Positions 36,793 to 45,060 of a DNA stretch of 64,000 nucleotides are shown here, piece by piece. Source of the DNA: Thiohalocapsa sp. PB-PSB1 (GTDB lineage Bacteria; Pseudomonadota; Gammaproteobacteria; Chromatiales; Chromatiaceae). The stretch is taken from NCBI GenBank assembly GCA_016745215.1, contig CP050890.1:1612001-1676000 (forward strand), given 5' to 3'. The first letter of the stretch is position 1. Each line of letters starts with the position of its first letter. Under the pieces are notes generated by a model. That model saw only the letters and a list, made by a program, of their open reading frames with translations. It was not told the DNA's origin and did not search any database. The translations under genes and the position numbers were made by a program.

Positions 36793-37332
36793 TCATCGCG
36801 ATAGTTCGGACATCTCCTGAAACAGTCGCGTTGAGTACTTGAAGCATAACTTGGCCTCATCTGCCATGCCGTCGTGCAATTGGTCGCGAATGTAAGCCTT
36901 CAACTCGGGGATCGGGCGATCGAACTGGTACATCAAGCCCTTGCCTGGCACTCGGCTAGCGATCAACTGTCCGCCGCTCAGATCTCCCATGTGCCGAACA
37001 TAGATATGGGCCATCAGACCATCTCTATCGTGCTGGATGCTTTGTAAGTAGTCGGTGTAGTTCCAGACACACTTCAGTGAGACTGGTTGGCGATCGTTTG
37101 CCTGCCAAAGCTCTTGATAATCTTGGTAAATCCTGGATGCCCTGCAGAGCTCGGGTATGGCGTCCAGCAATCCCACTGACATGGCTAGTGTCTCCAGCAC
37201 ATCGTAGGTCAGGTGGAGGTTGAAAAGATAGGTTGCGTAGCGTGCTTCCGAAATGCCACTCAGGAGTTCTTCAACAAATGCTTGGCGCTCGGCATTTTTA
37301 TGATATTTCCATGTTAATTCTTTTAAGCTCAT
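36793..37332 (-). CDS. Heme oxygenase (biliverdin-forming)
   Basis: 179 residues, HO-1-like fold. The proximal-His region reads LKELTWKYHKNAERQAFVEE and the distal helix HMGDLSGGQLIASR, matching the GDLSGGQ signature of canonical heme oxygenases. Opens heme to biliverdin with CO and iron release. In bacteria the purpose is either iron recovery or making bilin for phytochrome; no phytochrome or TonB heme receptor lies in this window to decide. It stands alone between repeats. Confidence 0.9.
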   Translation of the reverse strand: MSLKELTWKYHKNAERQAFVEELLSGISEARYATYLFNLHLTYDVLETLAMSVGLLDAIPELCRASRIYQDYQELWQANDRQPVSLKCVWNYTDYLQSIQHDRDGLMAHIYVRHMGDLSGGQLIASRVPGKGLMYQFDRPIPELKAYIRDQLHDGMADEAKLCFKYSTRLFQEMSELSR

Positions 37333-37464
37333 GTCACTTCAACATCGAACAAAAAAATCGAACGATTCACGAGTTTCTTCGCGATTCAAAAGTTCGGCCC
37401 GCCGCTGGAGAATTCAAGCAGTCCTACCGCGCAAGCGGGCTGGATCAGGATGTCCCACTTGTTT

Positions 37465-37512
37465 CCACTTGGTTCACCACTTGGTTCACCACTTAGTTCA
37501 CCACTTGGTCCA
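37465..37512 (+). repeat. 12-bp tandem repeat (CCACTTGGTTCA)
   Basis: Four units (two exact, two with one change), directly before a MITE2 copy. Confidence 0.85.
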
Positions 37513-37520
37513 GTGGCACT

Positions 37521-37682
37521 TTAGGCGATTGCCGGAGAAGAAACAAACCAACTGGCGCCGGATTCTCGTTCACCTTCGCGAAGCGGCAACTCGCCCGTAG
37601 TCGCCCTATGGGCGGGTTGCCGCAACGTCGATGCCGGACGAGAAGACAAGCCAGGTGATCAATTTCTCGATAGAAATCGCCG
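37521..37682 (-). repeat. MITE2 copy (inverted orientation)
   Basis: Ends TTAGGCGATTGCCGGAGA and TAGAAATCGCC, with the central palindrome partly degenerate. Confidence 0.85.
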
Positions 37683-38074
37683 AAGCGCGGATCGCTTGAA
37701 GCAATTCTCGCCGGCTGTACTGGTGGGCACCGTACCCGCCGAACAGCTCCGCATGAATGCTGCGGAAGTCGTAGCAGACCGGCGCATGGCCGCGCTTGCA
37801 ATCAAAGCCTATGTTGCAGCCTTCCAGTGCAACCCGGCAACACGGATCAACTCGGCCGTCAGGTGCACGAGCTTCAGTCCTGCGGCCTCTAGGTGAATGC
37901 TTATATTCTTTGCAGGCAGCAGCCGCATGCGTCGATCATATATGGTTTGTTTTTATTGAGAAAATCCCAGATCAGGTTGTTCTTCAATCCGGGGTCCGAC
38001 CGACCTGGGGAGACGCACGATCAAGTCCTCCTCAAAGCGATTCTGACCCAGCTGTTCCAGCCGGCGGCGATGCA
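37683..38074. other. Intergenic stretch with no recognisable gene
   Basis: Only short ORFs without family resemblance, and a TTCTTTGCAGGCAGCA fragment (about 37908) of the 400-bp mosaic element. Confidence 0.5.
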
Positions 38075-38083
38075 GCCCATAGG

Positions 38084-38335
38084 TAGGCTGTCGAAATGTC
38101 CTGAGTTTTGATGCCAAACAGATTCCGGGTCTTGGATTGCATCATCGAACGCATTGGGGAAGCCTCATCGGTGTCGGGGTCGCTATCGGAATCGGTATCG
38201 AATCCGCTCATCGATCAAAACAGCCAGCTCGATACCAATCCCTAATGTTGACCTTGACACCGATCCCGACACCGACTCAGCATCCATCAACCGGGAAGCG
38301 CTTGTTTTAGTGAGACGGTAGATTTCGACAGCCTA
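38084..38335 (+). repeat. MITE1 copy C (complete, with 9-bp target duplication)
   Basis: 252 bp, ends TAGGCTGTCGAAAT / ATTTCGACAGCCTA, flanked by GCCCATAGG on both sides (38075-38083 and 38336-38344). Confidence 0.95.
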
Positions 38336-38512
38336 GCCCATAGGCGTGCAGCCTCGATTCCGCAACGCTGCTGTTTTCGTCGACCCCAATGGAATCGCGG
38401 AACACATCCACTGTACTGATGAGCACGCAGCCGCTGCTAACCGATCAAAGCGTCGCAATTTCTGATCGAAGGCACACCAGTCTGCGAAAATCAGACATGA
38501 ATACTTGGCCCA

Positions 38513-39637
38513 TCATCCGCGTCTACTATGGATATCTTCCGCGGAGAGCTTCTCGAGCACGTCGTAGATGTTGTCGATCTTGCCTCCAAGCACGGAATAG
38601 AAACCCGGCAAGGTTCTGCTCTTTTCGAACAAGATGGGACGCCCGTCATTGCCCTCATTCTTGGCCAGAACCGTCTTCACCTCGAACAGCGAGTCCTTGC
38701 ATAACACATCCCGCAGCGCAGGTAGATAGCGGCTGGCATCGCGTATCATGCGGTCTACTCGCGATTCCTTATCGTAACAGTCCAACCGCCTGTAGGGATC
38801 CTTTCCGGGCTTGTCGAGCCAGCTCAGGTGCGGGGTGTAGCGGACATGGGAAATGGAATGAAGATTGCGCGCGGGAAACGGCATGGCGGAAAAAAAGGGG
38901 CCGTCCATGACGGTGATACCGATACCGCGCAAAGACGACGGCATCTCAACTAGGCCTAACTCGGTGATTTCCTGCTTGAGCGATGCCGCGACAGGCCGAA
39001 ACTCACCACCCAACTGATTCAGGCCACTGTAGGTGCAATTAAATACATAACGCGCTGCGACGATTTCGCTGCTCACCCGCGCATCGTTTGGGACGATCTC
39101 CACCGCTGTTGCGCCCGTGATTGGATGACAGGATGTTACACAATGGCTCAAACTGACATCAATGCCGCAATCGGATAGCTTCTCTTTCGCCCAAGATTGC
39201 AACTGCGCGGCATCGAAAGCGTATTCCTGAACCAAGAATACGGCCTCGATGCGACTCGGATCGAAAAGTTCGGTGTATTCCCGCGAAGCCGGCTGTAACA
39301 TCGCGCCAATCTCTTTACAAAACCGGTGGAACTGCCAAGCATTGATCTTGGAGTTGTGCCTGGCGATGGCGTAGAGTTTGACGAAGTCCCGATAGACGGC
39401 AAAAGGGAAATCCGCGATGAACTTTGGCAAATTGACCCGGCTGCGATAGGCCGTGACATAACTGCGGGGATAGTGGTAACCGTTATGTACGCGGGCTTGA
39501 TTGTTGTAGGAAGCCCGCGAGAGCAGCCATGGCTCCCGCTCAATAATCCTTACGCTGCGCAGACCTCTGTACTGAACCAAATAGCAGGCGATGCAGACGC
39601 CATAGAACCCTCCACCAATCACCAAAGCATCGATCAT
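38513..39637 (-). CDS. FAD-dependent oxidoreductase (DAO/GlpA-like)
   Basis: 374 residues with an N-terminal Rossmann dinucleotide motif (DALVIGGGFYGVCIACYL) and IIEREPWLLSRASYNN, the usual FAD-binding DAO start. The C-terminal part has LPGFYSVLGGKIDNIYD, equivalent to the second FAD contact. The substrate is unknown. The start codon overlaps the stop of the glycosyltransferase by 4 bp (ATGA type), so the two are translated together and probably serve one surface-glycan or lipid-modification pathway. Confidence 0.85.
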   Translation of the reverse strand: MIDALVIGGGFYGVCIACYLVQYRGLRSVRIIEREPWLLSRASYNNQARVHNGYHYPRSYVTAYRSRVNLPKFIADFPFAVYRDFVKLYAIARHNSKINAWQFHRFCKEIGAMLQPASREYTELFDPSRIEAVFLVQEYAFDAAQLQSWAKEKLSDCGIDVSLSHCVTSCHPITGATAVEIVPNDARVSSEIVAARYVFNCTYSGLNQLGGEFRPVAASLKQEITELGLVEMPSSLRGIGITVMDGPFFSAMPFPARNLHSISHVRYTPHLSWLDKPGKDPYRRLDCYDKESRVDRMIRDASRYLPALRDVLCKDSLFEVKTVLAKNEGNDGRPILFEKSRTLPGFYSVLGGKIDNIYDVLEKLSAEDIHSRRG

Positions 39638-40674
39638 GGCTCACGACCCTTATTGGCCGTCGGCGGATCGTTGATGATACCGGATGTGTCCTGAGCTACG
39701 CTGACGTCGACATTAAGTCGCTGCCGACGACTGATAACGGCGCTCGTAAACTCCTCGAAGATGTAGTAGCTAGGGATATTCGCCGCCAGTTTGGACATGT
39801 GCAGGATATACTCGCCAATCATCAGAAACACCAGCGAAAACAAAAAAAACATGCCGGACAGTTGCAGCGACAGGGTGATCCAGCCAGGCTCCACATTCTC
39901 CTTGAAGATGGCGACGCAAACCACGTAGAAAGCGTAGAGCAAATTCATCATGGCGCCAAACAGCGACAACAGCGTCACGGCACGCATCGGTCCAACGCTG
40001 CCGGAGACCAACAGCCTGATGCCGCGTTCGATGTCGTTGAAGATTCGCCTCTCGGGCGGCTGGACGAAACCGTCGTAGGTCACCGTCGCCTTGCGCAGAC
40101 CGGTAGCTGCCGGCAACCACCGGTAAGCGAGTCCCGTTGGCTTCTGCTGCGTCACATAGCTGATGATTCGGCGGCTGAGAATGCGGAAGAACCCGATATC
40201 TTGTTCGACGTTGATCTTCAGCCAGCGCTGAACGGCGACGCTAAACCAACCATAGACGAGGCGGTACCAAAAGGGTTCGGAAGAGGAATTCTTGTTCACG
40301 CCAAACACCACATCAGCGCGTTCGATGCATACCTCTAGCATCTGCGGCAACGCGCGGATATCGTGCTCAGTGGGATCCATGACCGCCACGTAGTCTCCAA
40401 GGGCGCTCTCAACGCCGGCCCATGCCGCAACATCCCGCTCCACGGTCTTAGCCAGGCAGTAGACCTGCAGATTCGCGATGCCTTGCTCTCCGCAAAACGA
40501 TTGCAAGAGTGCGATCGAGTCGTCGGTGGAGCAATTGTCCACAATGATAATCTCGTATTCCGCGGCACACTGGGCGGCGACCTCGGCCGCCTGTGTAAGG
40601 AATCGTTCTAGCTGCTGCGCCTGATTCTTGGCTACCAGGACAATCGACAGAAATAGCTCGTGGGTAGGTTCCAT
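39634..40674 (-). CDS. Family-2 glycosyltransferase with C-terminal membrane helices
   Basis: 346 residues. GT-A fold start LSIVLVAKNQAQQLERFL, nucleotide-site aspartate in IIIVDNCSTDDSIALL, and DYVAVMDPTEHDIRALPQML in place of DxD. A second half has LAYRWLPAATGLRKATVTY, then two TM helices (ALVTLLSLFGAMMNLLYAFY-like and LSLQLSGMFFLFSLVFLMIG). This is the layout of DPM1/GtrB-type polyprenyl-phosphate sugar transferases. Forms a two-gene unit with the FAD oxidoreductase. Confidence 0.88.
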   Translation of the reverse strand: MEPTHELFLSIVLVAKNQAQQLERFLTQAAEVAAQCAAEYEIIIVDNCSTDDSIALLQSFCGEQGIANLQVYCLAKTVERDVAAWAGVESALGDYVAVMDPTEHDIRALPQMLEVCIERADVVFGVNKNSSSEPFWYRLVYGWFSVAVQRWLKINVEQDIGFFRILSRRIISYVTQQKPTGLAYRWLPAATGLRKATVTYDGFVQPPERRIFNDIERGIRLLVSGSVGPMRAVTLLSLFGAMMNLLYAFYVVCVAIFKENVEPGWITLSLQLSGMFFLFSLVFLMIGEYILHMSKLAANIPSYYIFEEFTSAVISRRQRLNVDVSVAQDTSGIINDPPTANKGREP

Positions 40675-41774
40675 AGCGAAAGATGGTTTGGTTCGTGCGC
40701 TTATTCAGCAGTGCTCGGCGGGAACCGCGCTTGCAGCGCTCCCGACTTAACCACGTGCGTTTAAACGAAGGCGGGCGGCGCCACCCGGCGAGCCAAGATT
40801 CGTTATTTCTTATACCGGTAAGGCCGTTTCCAGATGTGCATCAGAATAGCATATCTTCCACGAGTTGCGGGGATTGATTATCGGCGATCAAGTGCAGTTC
40901 GGGGCCGAACAGGTGCAGTTCATACAGCCGAGTCTGCCGAGGGTGACGATGCTGATGAGGATGGGGGCAGCTTGCGAGTGGCAAGCCTCGGACAACCGAA
41001 ATCGGCGATAGCGCAAATAGCTCGTCTCGCTCAGAGATCCCGTAGCATGGGGTATTGTGGCATGGTCGCGCCTGCTATGGACGACAAAGACCAGATCGTC
41101 CGGCGCCAGACCATCGACACTGGTCGATAGTCTTTCCCCCATCCATTCTCAACACCAGGTATTCGTCATCATCCATGTCAATTCGCGGGACAGTGGCGCC
41201 AGATGCGTGGCAAAGCTCTGCGTGAAAGAACCGCCAATCACAATGGCCTTGCTTTCGGTGATGCGTTGCTGGGCTTCAGCTCGTCGCTGCCGTCGACGGG
41301 CAGGGAAGCGACTTTTTTTTGGTCTGGCAGCGCTGCGTCTGATGTCCGACGACACCGATGACGACAACGACCGCAAACGGTCTCGCGACTTGCGCAGCAG
41401 AGCACTAGAGCGTCCAGATTTAGTTCGGGATAAGAGGTCAGCACGGATAGGAGATCCAAGCCATCCTGGGCGTCCAAATCGATTTGGGGCGGGAAATCAG
41501 CGGGGGCGGGATGCGCGGTCAACACCCGCGGGGAGTATAGAGGTCGCGCGCGGTGCCCGTACTCCATCGTGCGCTGCGATCGAGATCGCCTTGGCTTGCC
41601 TGCTCGTTTCGGATTGGCTTGGTACGGGATTGACGCCCCGAAGTCGAGTCGCGCCGATCGGTTGTATTTCCCATGCATGGTGTGAAATAGATGGTCAAGT
41701 GCAGGTAGAAACCGGTAACCTGACGCGCAAAGCGATTATCTGAAGAGCACAGGCTGTCGACTGAAATCCCTCGA
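40675..41774. other. Gene-poor stretch with a MITE3 fragment
   Basis: No gene can be supported. A partial MITE3 sits at about 41325-41407 (GACGACACCGATGACGACAA ... GCAGCAGAGCACTAG). Minus-strand short frames at 40888-41142 and 41410-41580 look slightly protein-like (DGLAPDDLVFVVHS; IDLDAQDGLDLLSVLTSYPE) and may be remnants, but no family is recognised. Confidence 0.45.
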
Positions 41775-41938
41775 TTAAGGCGATTTCTGTGGAAAAACCC
41801 ACCATCTGGCTTGTCTTCTCGTCCGGCATCGACGTTGCGGCAACCCGCCCAGAGAGCGACGAAGGGCGGGTTGCCGCTGCGCGAAGGCGAACGAGAATCC
41901 GGCGCCAGTTAGTCTGTTTCTCTCCGGCAATCGCCTAA
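41775..41938 (+). repeat. MITE2 copy (direct), left of the radical SAM gene
   Basis: Complete copy, TAAGGCGATTTCTGTGGA ... CTCCGGCAATCGCCTAA, hairpin centre GGCAACCCGCCC. Confidence 0.9.
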
Positions 41939-41988
41939 ACACCACTGATGGTCAGAGTCGACCGCATCGCCGACTCGGGAGCACTAGC

Positions 41989-43743
41989 ATGACCCGCACT
42001 AAACGCCGGCCCTTTCACGTCGAACTGATCAAACCGTCCCACTATGACGACGACGGCTATGTGATCCAGTGGGTCAAGGCTTGGATTCCGTCCAACTCGC
42101 TGGCAAGCCTGTACGGGCTGACGCTGGAGGCCGCCGAGCAGGATGCGCTCGGCGAAAACCTCGAGATTCACGTGCGCGCCTACGACGAGACCAATACCCC
42201 GATCCCCGTCAAACGCATCATCAAACGCATGTGCGGGACCGATGGCGATGGCCTGGTGTGTATGGTGGGTGTGCAGTCCAACCAGTTCCCCCGCGCCATG
42301 GATATGGCCCGCGAGATGCGCGCCGCCGGGCTGCAGGTGGCCATCGGCGGCTTCCATGTTAGCGGTTGCCTGGCCATGTTGCCGCGGTTGCCGGCGGATC
42401 TGCAAGAGGCTCTGGATCTGGGTATTACGCTGTTCGCCGGAGAGCTCGAAGGCCGCTTCACGGACCTGCTGTGTGCTGCCCGCGATCGGGCCATGCAGCC
42501 CTTGTATAACTATATGGACAATCTGCCGAGCATGCAGAATCAGCGCATGCCCTATCTGCCGGCGAAGGTGGCGCGACGCTATGCGCCGATGCCGGGCACC
42601 TTCGACGCCGGCCGAGGTTGCCCCTTTTTGTGCAGTTTCTGTACCATTATCAACGTGCAGGGGCGCAAGTCCCGCTACCGTAGCCCGGACGACATCGAGC
42701 AGCTGCTGCGGGCCAATCTCGCCCATGGTATCCGGCATTACTTTATTACCGATGACAATTTCGCCCGCAATCGCAACTGGGAGCCGATCTTCGATCGCAT
42801 CGCGGCGGTGCGCGCCGAATTGGGTGTGAAATTCAACTTCACCATTCAGGTGGACACCCTGTGCCATCAATTGCCGGGCTTTGTGGACAAGGCGCGCGAG
42901 GCGGGCGTGTCGCGGGTGTTCATCGGTCTGGAGAACATTAACCAGAAGAATCTCCAGTCGGCGAACAAAAAGCAGAACAACATCGCCAACTATCGCGATA
43001 TGCTGATCGCCTGGCAGCGCAAGCGCGTAACTACCTATTGCGGCTATATTCTTGGCTTTCCGGCGGATACCCCGGAGTCCATCGCCGCCGATATCGAAAC
43101 CATCAAGCGCGAGCTTCCGCTGGACATCCTGGAATTGTTCTGCCTGACGCCGCTGCCCGGCTCCGCGGATCACAAGGCGCTTGTGGAGCAGGGCGTGGAA
43201 TTGGACCCGGACATGAACATCTACGACCTGGAGCACGTCTGCACCGCACACCCAAAGATGACCAAAGAGCAGTGGCTCAGGGCGTATCGCGAAGCCTGGG
43301 ACAAGTATTATTCCATGGCACATCTGGAGACCCTGATGCGCCGCGCGGCGGCCTTCAATCGCAATCCGAAACGGGTCATGGAGATCGCGCTCGAGTTCTA
43401 CGGTTGTTTTCGTTTTGAGCGGGTGCATCCGCTCCAGGGCGGCTTTGTGCGCCGCAAGATCCGCCGGCAGCGCCGGCCGGGCTACCCCATCGAGCATCCG
43501 CTGATCTTCCATCCGCGCCGTTTTTTGGAAATCACCAGCACCTATTCGCAGCTGCTCGTTTACGCATGGCGTGTCTGGAGGCTCTATAAACGCATCCGCA
43601 AAGAGACCCGCGATGACGCGGGCCTGGAGTATGTCGACGAGGCGATCCGGGTGACAGAGCCCGCCGTGGCTAGCGGCGACGAGGCATTGGCAAACAGGCA
43701 AACCCGGGCCGAGCGGTCCGGGCAGGCAATCGTCGAGATCTGA
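41989..43743 (+). CDS. B12-binding-type radical SAM enzyme
   Basis: 584 residues. The N-terminal 150 residues look like a B12-binding Rossmann domain, though no clear DxHxxG is seen (GVQSNQFPRAMDMAREMRAA; VAIGGFHVSGCLAMLP). The radical SAM cluster motif GCPFLCSFC (about residues 208-215) follows, with ITDDNFARNRN, RVFIGLENIN and GYILGFPADTPESI typical of the TIM-barrel. The C-terminal 130 residues are basic. Nothing indicates the substrate. The gene stands alone, bracketed by MITE2 copies in opposite orientation 50 bp upstream and 18 bp downstream. Confidence 0.88.
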   Translation: MTRTKRRPFHVELIKPSHYDDDGYVIQWVKAWIPSNSLASLYGLTLEAAEQDALGENLEIHVRAYDETNTPIPVKRIIKRMCGTDGDGLVCMVGVQSNQFPRAMDMAREMRAAGLQVAIGGFHVSGCLAMLPRLPADLQEALDLGITLFAGELEGRFTDLLCAARDRAMQPLYNYMDNLPSMQNQRMPYLPAKVARRYAPMPGTFDAGRGCPFLCSFCTIINVQGRKSRYRSPDDIEQLLRANLAHGIRHYFITDDNFARNRNWEPIFDRIAAVRAELGVKFNFTIQVDTLCHQLPGFVDKAREAGVSRVFIGLENINQKNLQSANKKQNNIANYRDMLIAWQRKRVTTYCGYILGFPADTPESIAADIETIKRELPLDILELFCLTPLPGSADHKALVEQGVELDPDMNIYDLEHVCTAHPKMTKEQWLRAYREAWDKYYSMAHLETLMRRAAAFNRNPKRVMEIALEFYGCFRFERVHPLQGGFVRRKIRRQRRPGYPIEHPLIFHPRRFLEITSTYSQLLVYAWRVWRLYKRIRKETRDDAGLEYVDEAIRVTEPAVASGDEALANRQTRAERSGQAIVEI

Positions 43744-43761
43744 TTCGGGTTGGCGACAGCA

Positions 43762-43924
43762 TAAGGCGATTGCCGCAGAGAAATAGACCAACTGGCGCCG
43801 AATTCTCGTTCGCCTTCGCGAAGCGGCAACTCGCCCATCGTCGCTCCATGGGCGGGTTGCCGCGACGTCGAGGCCGGACGAGAAGACAAGCCAGGTGGTC
43901 TCTTTCTCGACAGAAATCGCCTAA
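43762..43924 (-). repeat. MITE2 copy (inverted), right of the radical SAM gene
   Basis: Complete copy, TAAGGCGATTGCCGCAGA ... CGACAGAAATCGCCTAA. With 41775-41938 it frames the radical SAM gene as an inverted pair. Confidence 0.9.
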
Positions 43925-44261
43925 GCCGACGATCAATGGCTTGCACAGCCTCTTCGCTGACGTCCAAGCACTGCCCTGCGGTGCGTAAACTCCAGCAGAC
44001 AGGCTCCCAGCCAACCGCTCGGCGCAAAGCGCCTGGGCTTGTTTCCGCGTGGAACATGAAGCCAATGACCGATAATGAACGATCCGGGCCTGTCCGAGGT
44101 CTATCATCTAACTGAGACCCAGTAGTTACGGCAGCTGATGATCCAGATCGGCCATAGGCTGGACGAACAGGGGCTGGGCGAACAGGCTAGGCTGCCGCCA
44201 ATCCCGGCCTTGCTTGCTGGCAGCTGGCACGAAGTGATTGGAATGCTGCGGAGGTTTCATC
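43925..44261. other. Intergenic stretch with a dispersed 50-bp repeat
   Basis: AACTCCAGCAGACAGGCTCC and flanking bases (about 43972-44020) recur at about 62133-62185. No gene. Confidence 0.5.
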
Positions 44262-44540
44262 GTGACGGAGAAATCAGTCCAGTCCGATCCGGCCGAGCTG
44301 AGCGACGAGCTCGCAACGCCGATCAATACCCTTACCATCGATATCGATTCAACCCTGATCGAGCATGTGCGCACCCGATTGGAGCGAACCCACAGAAAGG
44401 TTGAGCCAGAGGCGCTGATCGCTGCACTGGTGACCTCGATTCTCGACAACTCCATCTACCCGATCAGCGCGAATCGGACCGAATCCGGGACTATTCGCAT
44501 CGGATACCGCCTGCGTTCGTTCTGCGAGCCGATCTTGTAG
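44262..44540 (+). CDS. Small unknown protein, 92 residues
   Basis: GTG start with GAGG at 8 nt. The sequence begins VTEKSVQSDPAELSDELATP and has a compact central part (TIDIDSTLIEHVRTRLERTH followed by KVEPEALIAALVTSILDN) that could form a ribbon-helix-helix-like or short helical fold. No family is recognised. The strong ribosome site supports a real gene. It is single, between repeats. Confidence 0.5.
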   Translation: MTEKSVQSDPAELSDELATPINTLTIDIDSTLIEHVRTRLERTHRKVEPEALIAALVTSILDNSIYPISANRTESGTIRIGYRLRSFCEPIL

Positions 44541-44614
44541 CATCCCAGATCGCCTTTGTTCCCTTCCGGTCGCAGCTCGATGCATGCGTTGACATCAAGA
44601 TCATCGCGGACAAG

Positions 44615-44646
44615 ATAAGACGATGTCTCTCTGACAATCGCCTAAA
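44615..44646 (+). repeat. Internally deleted MITE2 remnant
   Basis: ATAAGACGATGTCTCTCTGA joined to CAATCGCCTAA: the two ends with almost no interior. Confidence 0.5.
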
Positions 44647-44681
44647 ATGACGAAAAGCGCAAAAATGAGCCGGGTAGTGCC

Positions 44682-44927
44682 TAGGCTGTCGAAATGTCCT
44701 GAGTTTTGATGCCAAACCGATTCCGGATTTTGGATTGCATCATCGAACGCACTGGGGAAGCCTAATCGCTGTCGGGGTCGCTATCGGAATCGGAATCGAA
44801 TCCGCTCATCGATCAAAGCAGCCAGCTCGATACCAATCCCTCCTTCCGACCTCGACACCGACACCGACTAAGCATCCATAAACCGGGAAGCGCTTGTTTT
44901 AGTGAGACTGCAGATTTCGACAGCCTA
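44682..44927 (+). repeat. MITE1 copy D
   Basis: 246 bp with intact ends TAGGCTGTCGAAAT / ATTTCGACAGCCTA. The flanking 9-mers (GGTAGTGCC and GCCTCGATT) do not match, so one flank has changed since insertion or the copy is recombinant. Confidence 0.9.
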
Positions 44928-44981
44928 GCCTCGATTTCCGCGGACGGGAGTTGACCTAACATAGAAGTCTCCGGATCGTGT

Positions 44982-45060
44982 CCGCTCAACCGCTCAACCG
45001 CTCAACCGCTCAACCGCTCAACCGCTCAACCGCTCAACCGCTCAACCGCTCAACCGCTCA
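44982..45060. repeat. 8-bp tandem repeat (CCGCTCAA) abutting a transposase gene
   Basis: About ten units in a row. The last unit contains the stop codon of the transposase gene on the minus strand, so each unit reads TGAGCGGT in that direction. Confidence 0.9.

Noticed and set aside
37465..37512. CRISPR array
   Set aside because: The tandem units are contiguous 12-mers without spacers; other arrays (44982, 59953) are likewise simple tandem repeats, and no cas gene is present.
41935..43791. 618-aa minus-strand ORF opposite the radical SAM gene
   Set aside because: Shadow of the radical SAM gene, whose CxxxCxxC motif is clear on the plus strand.
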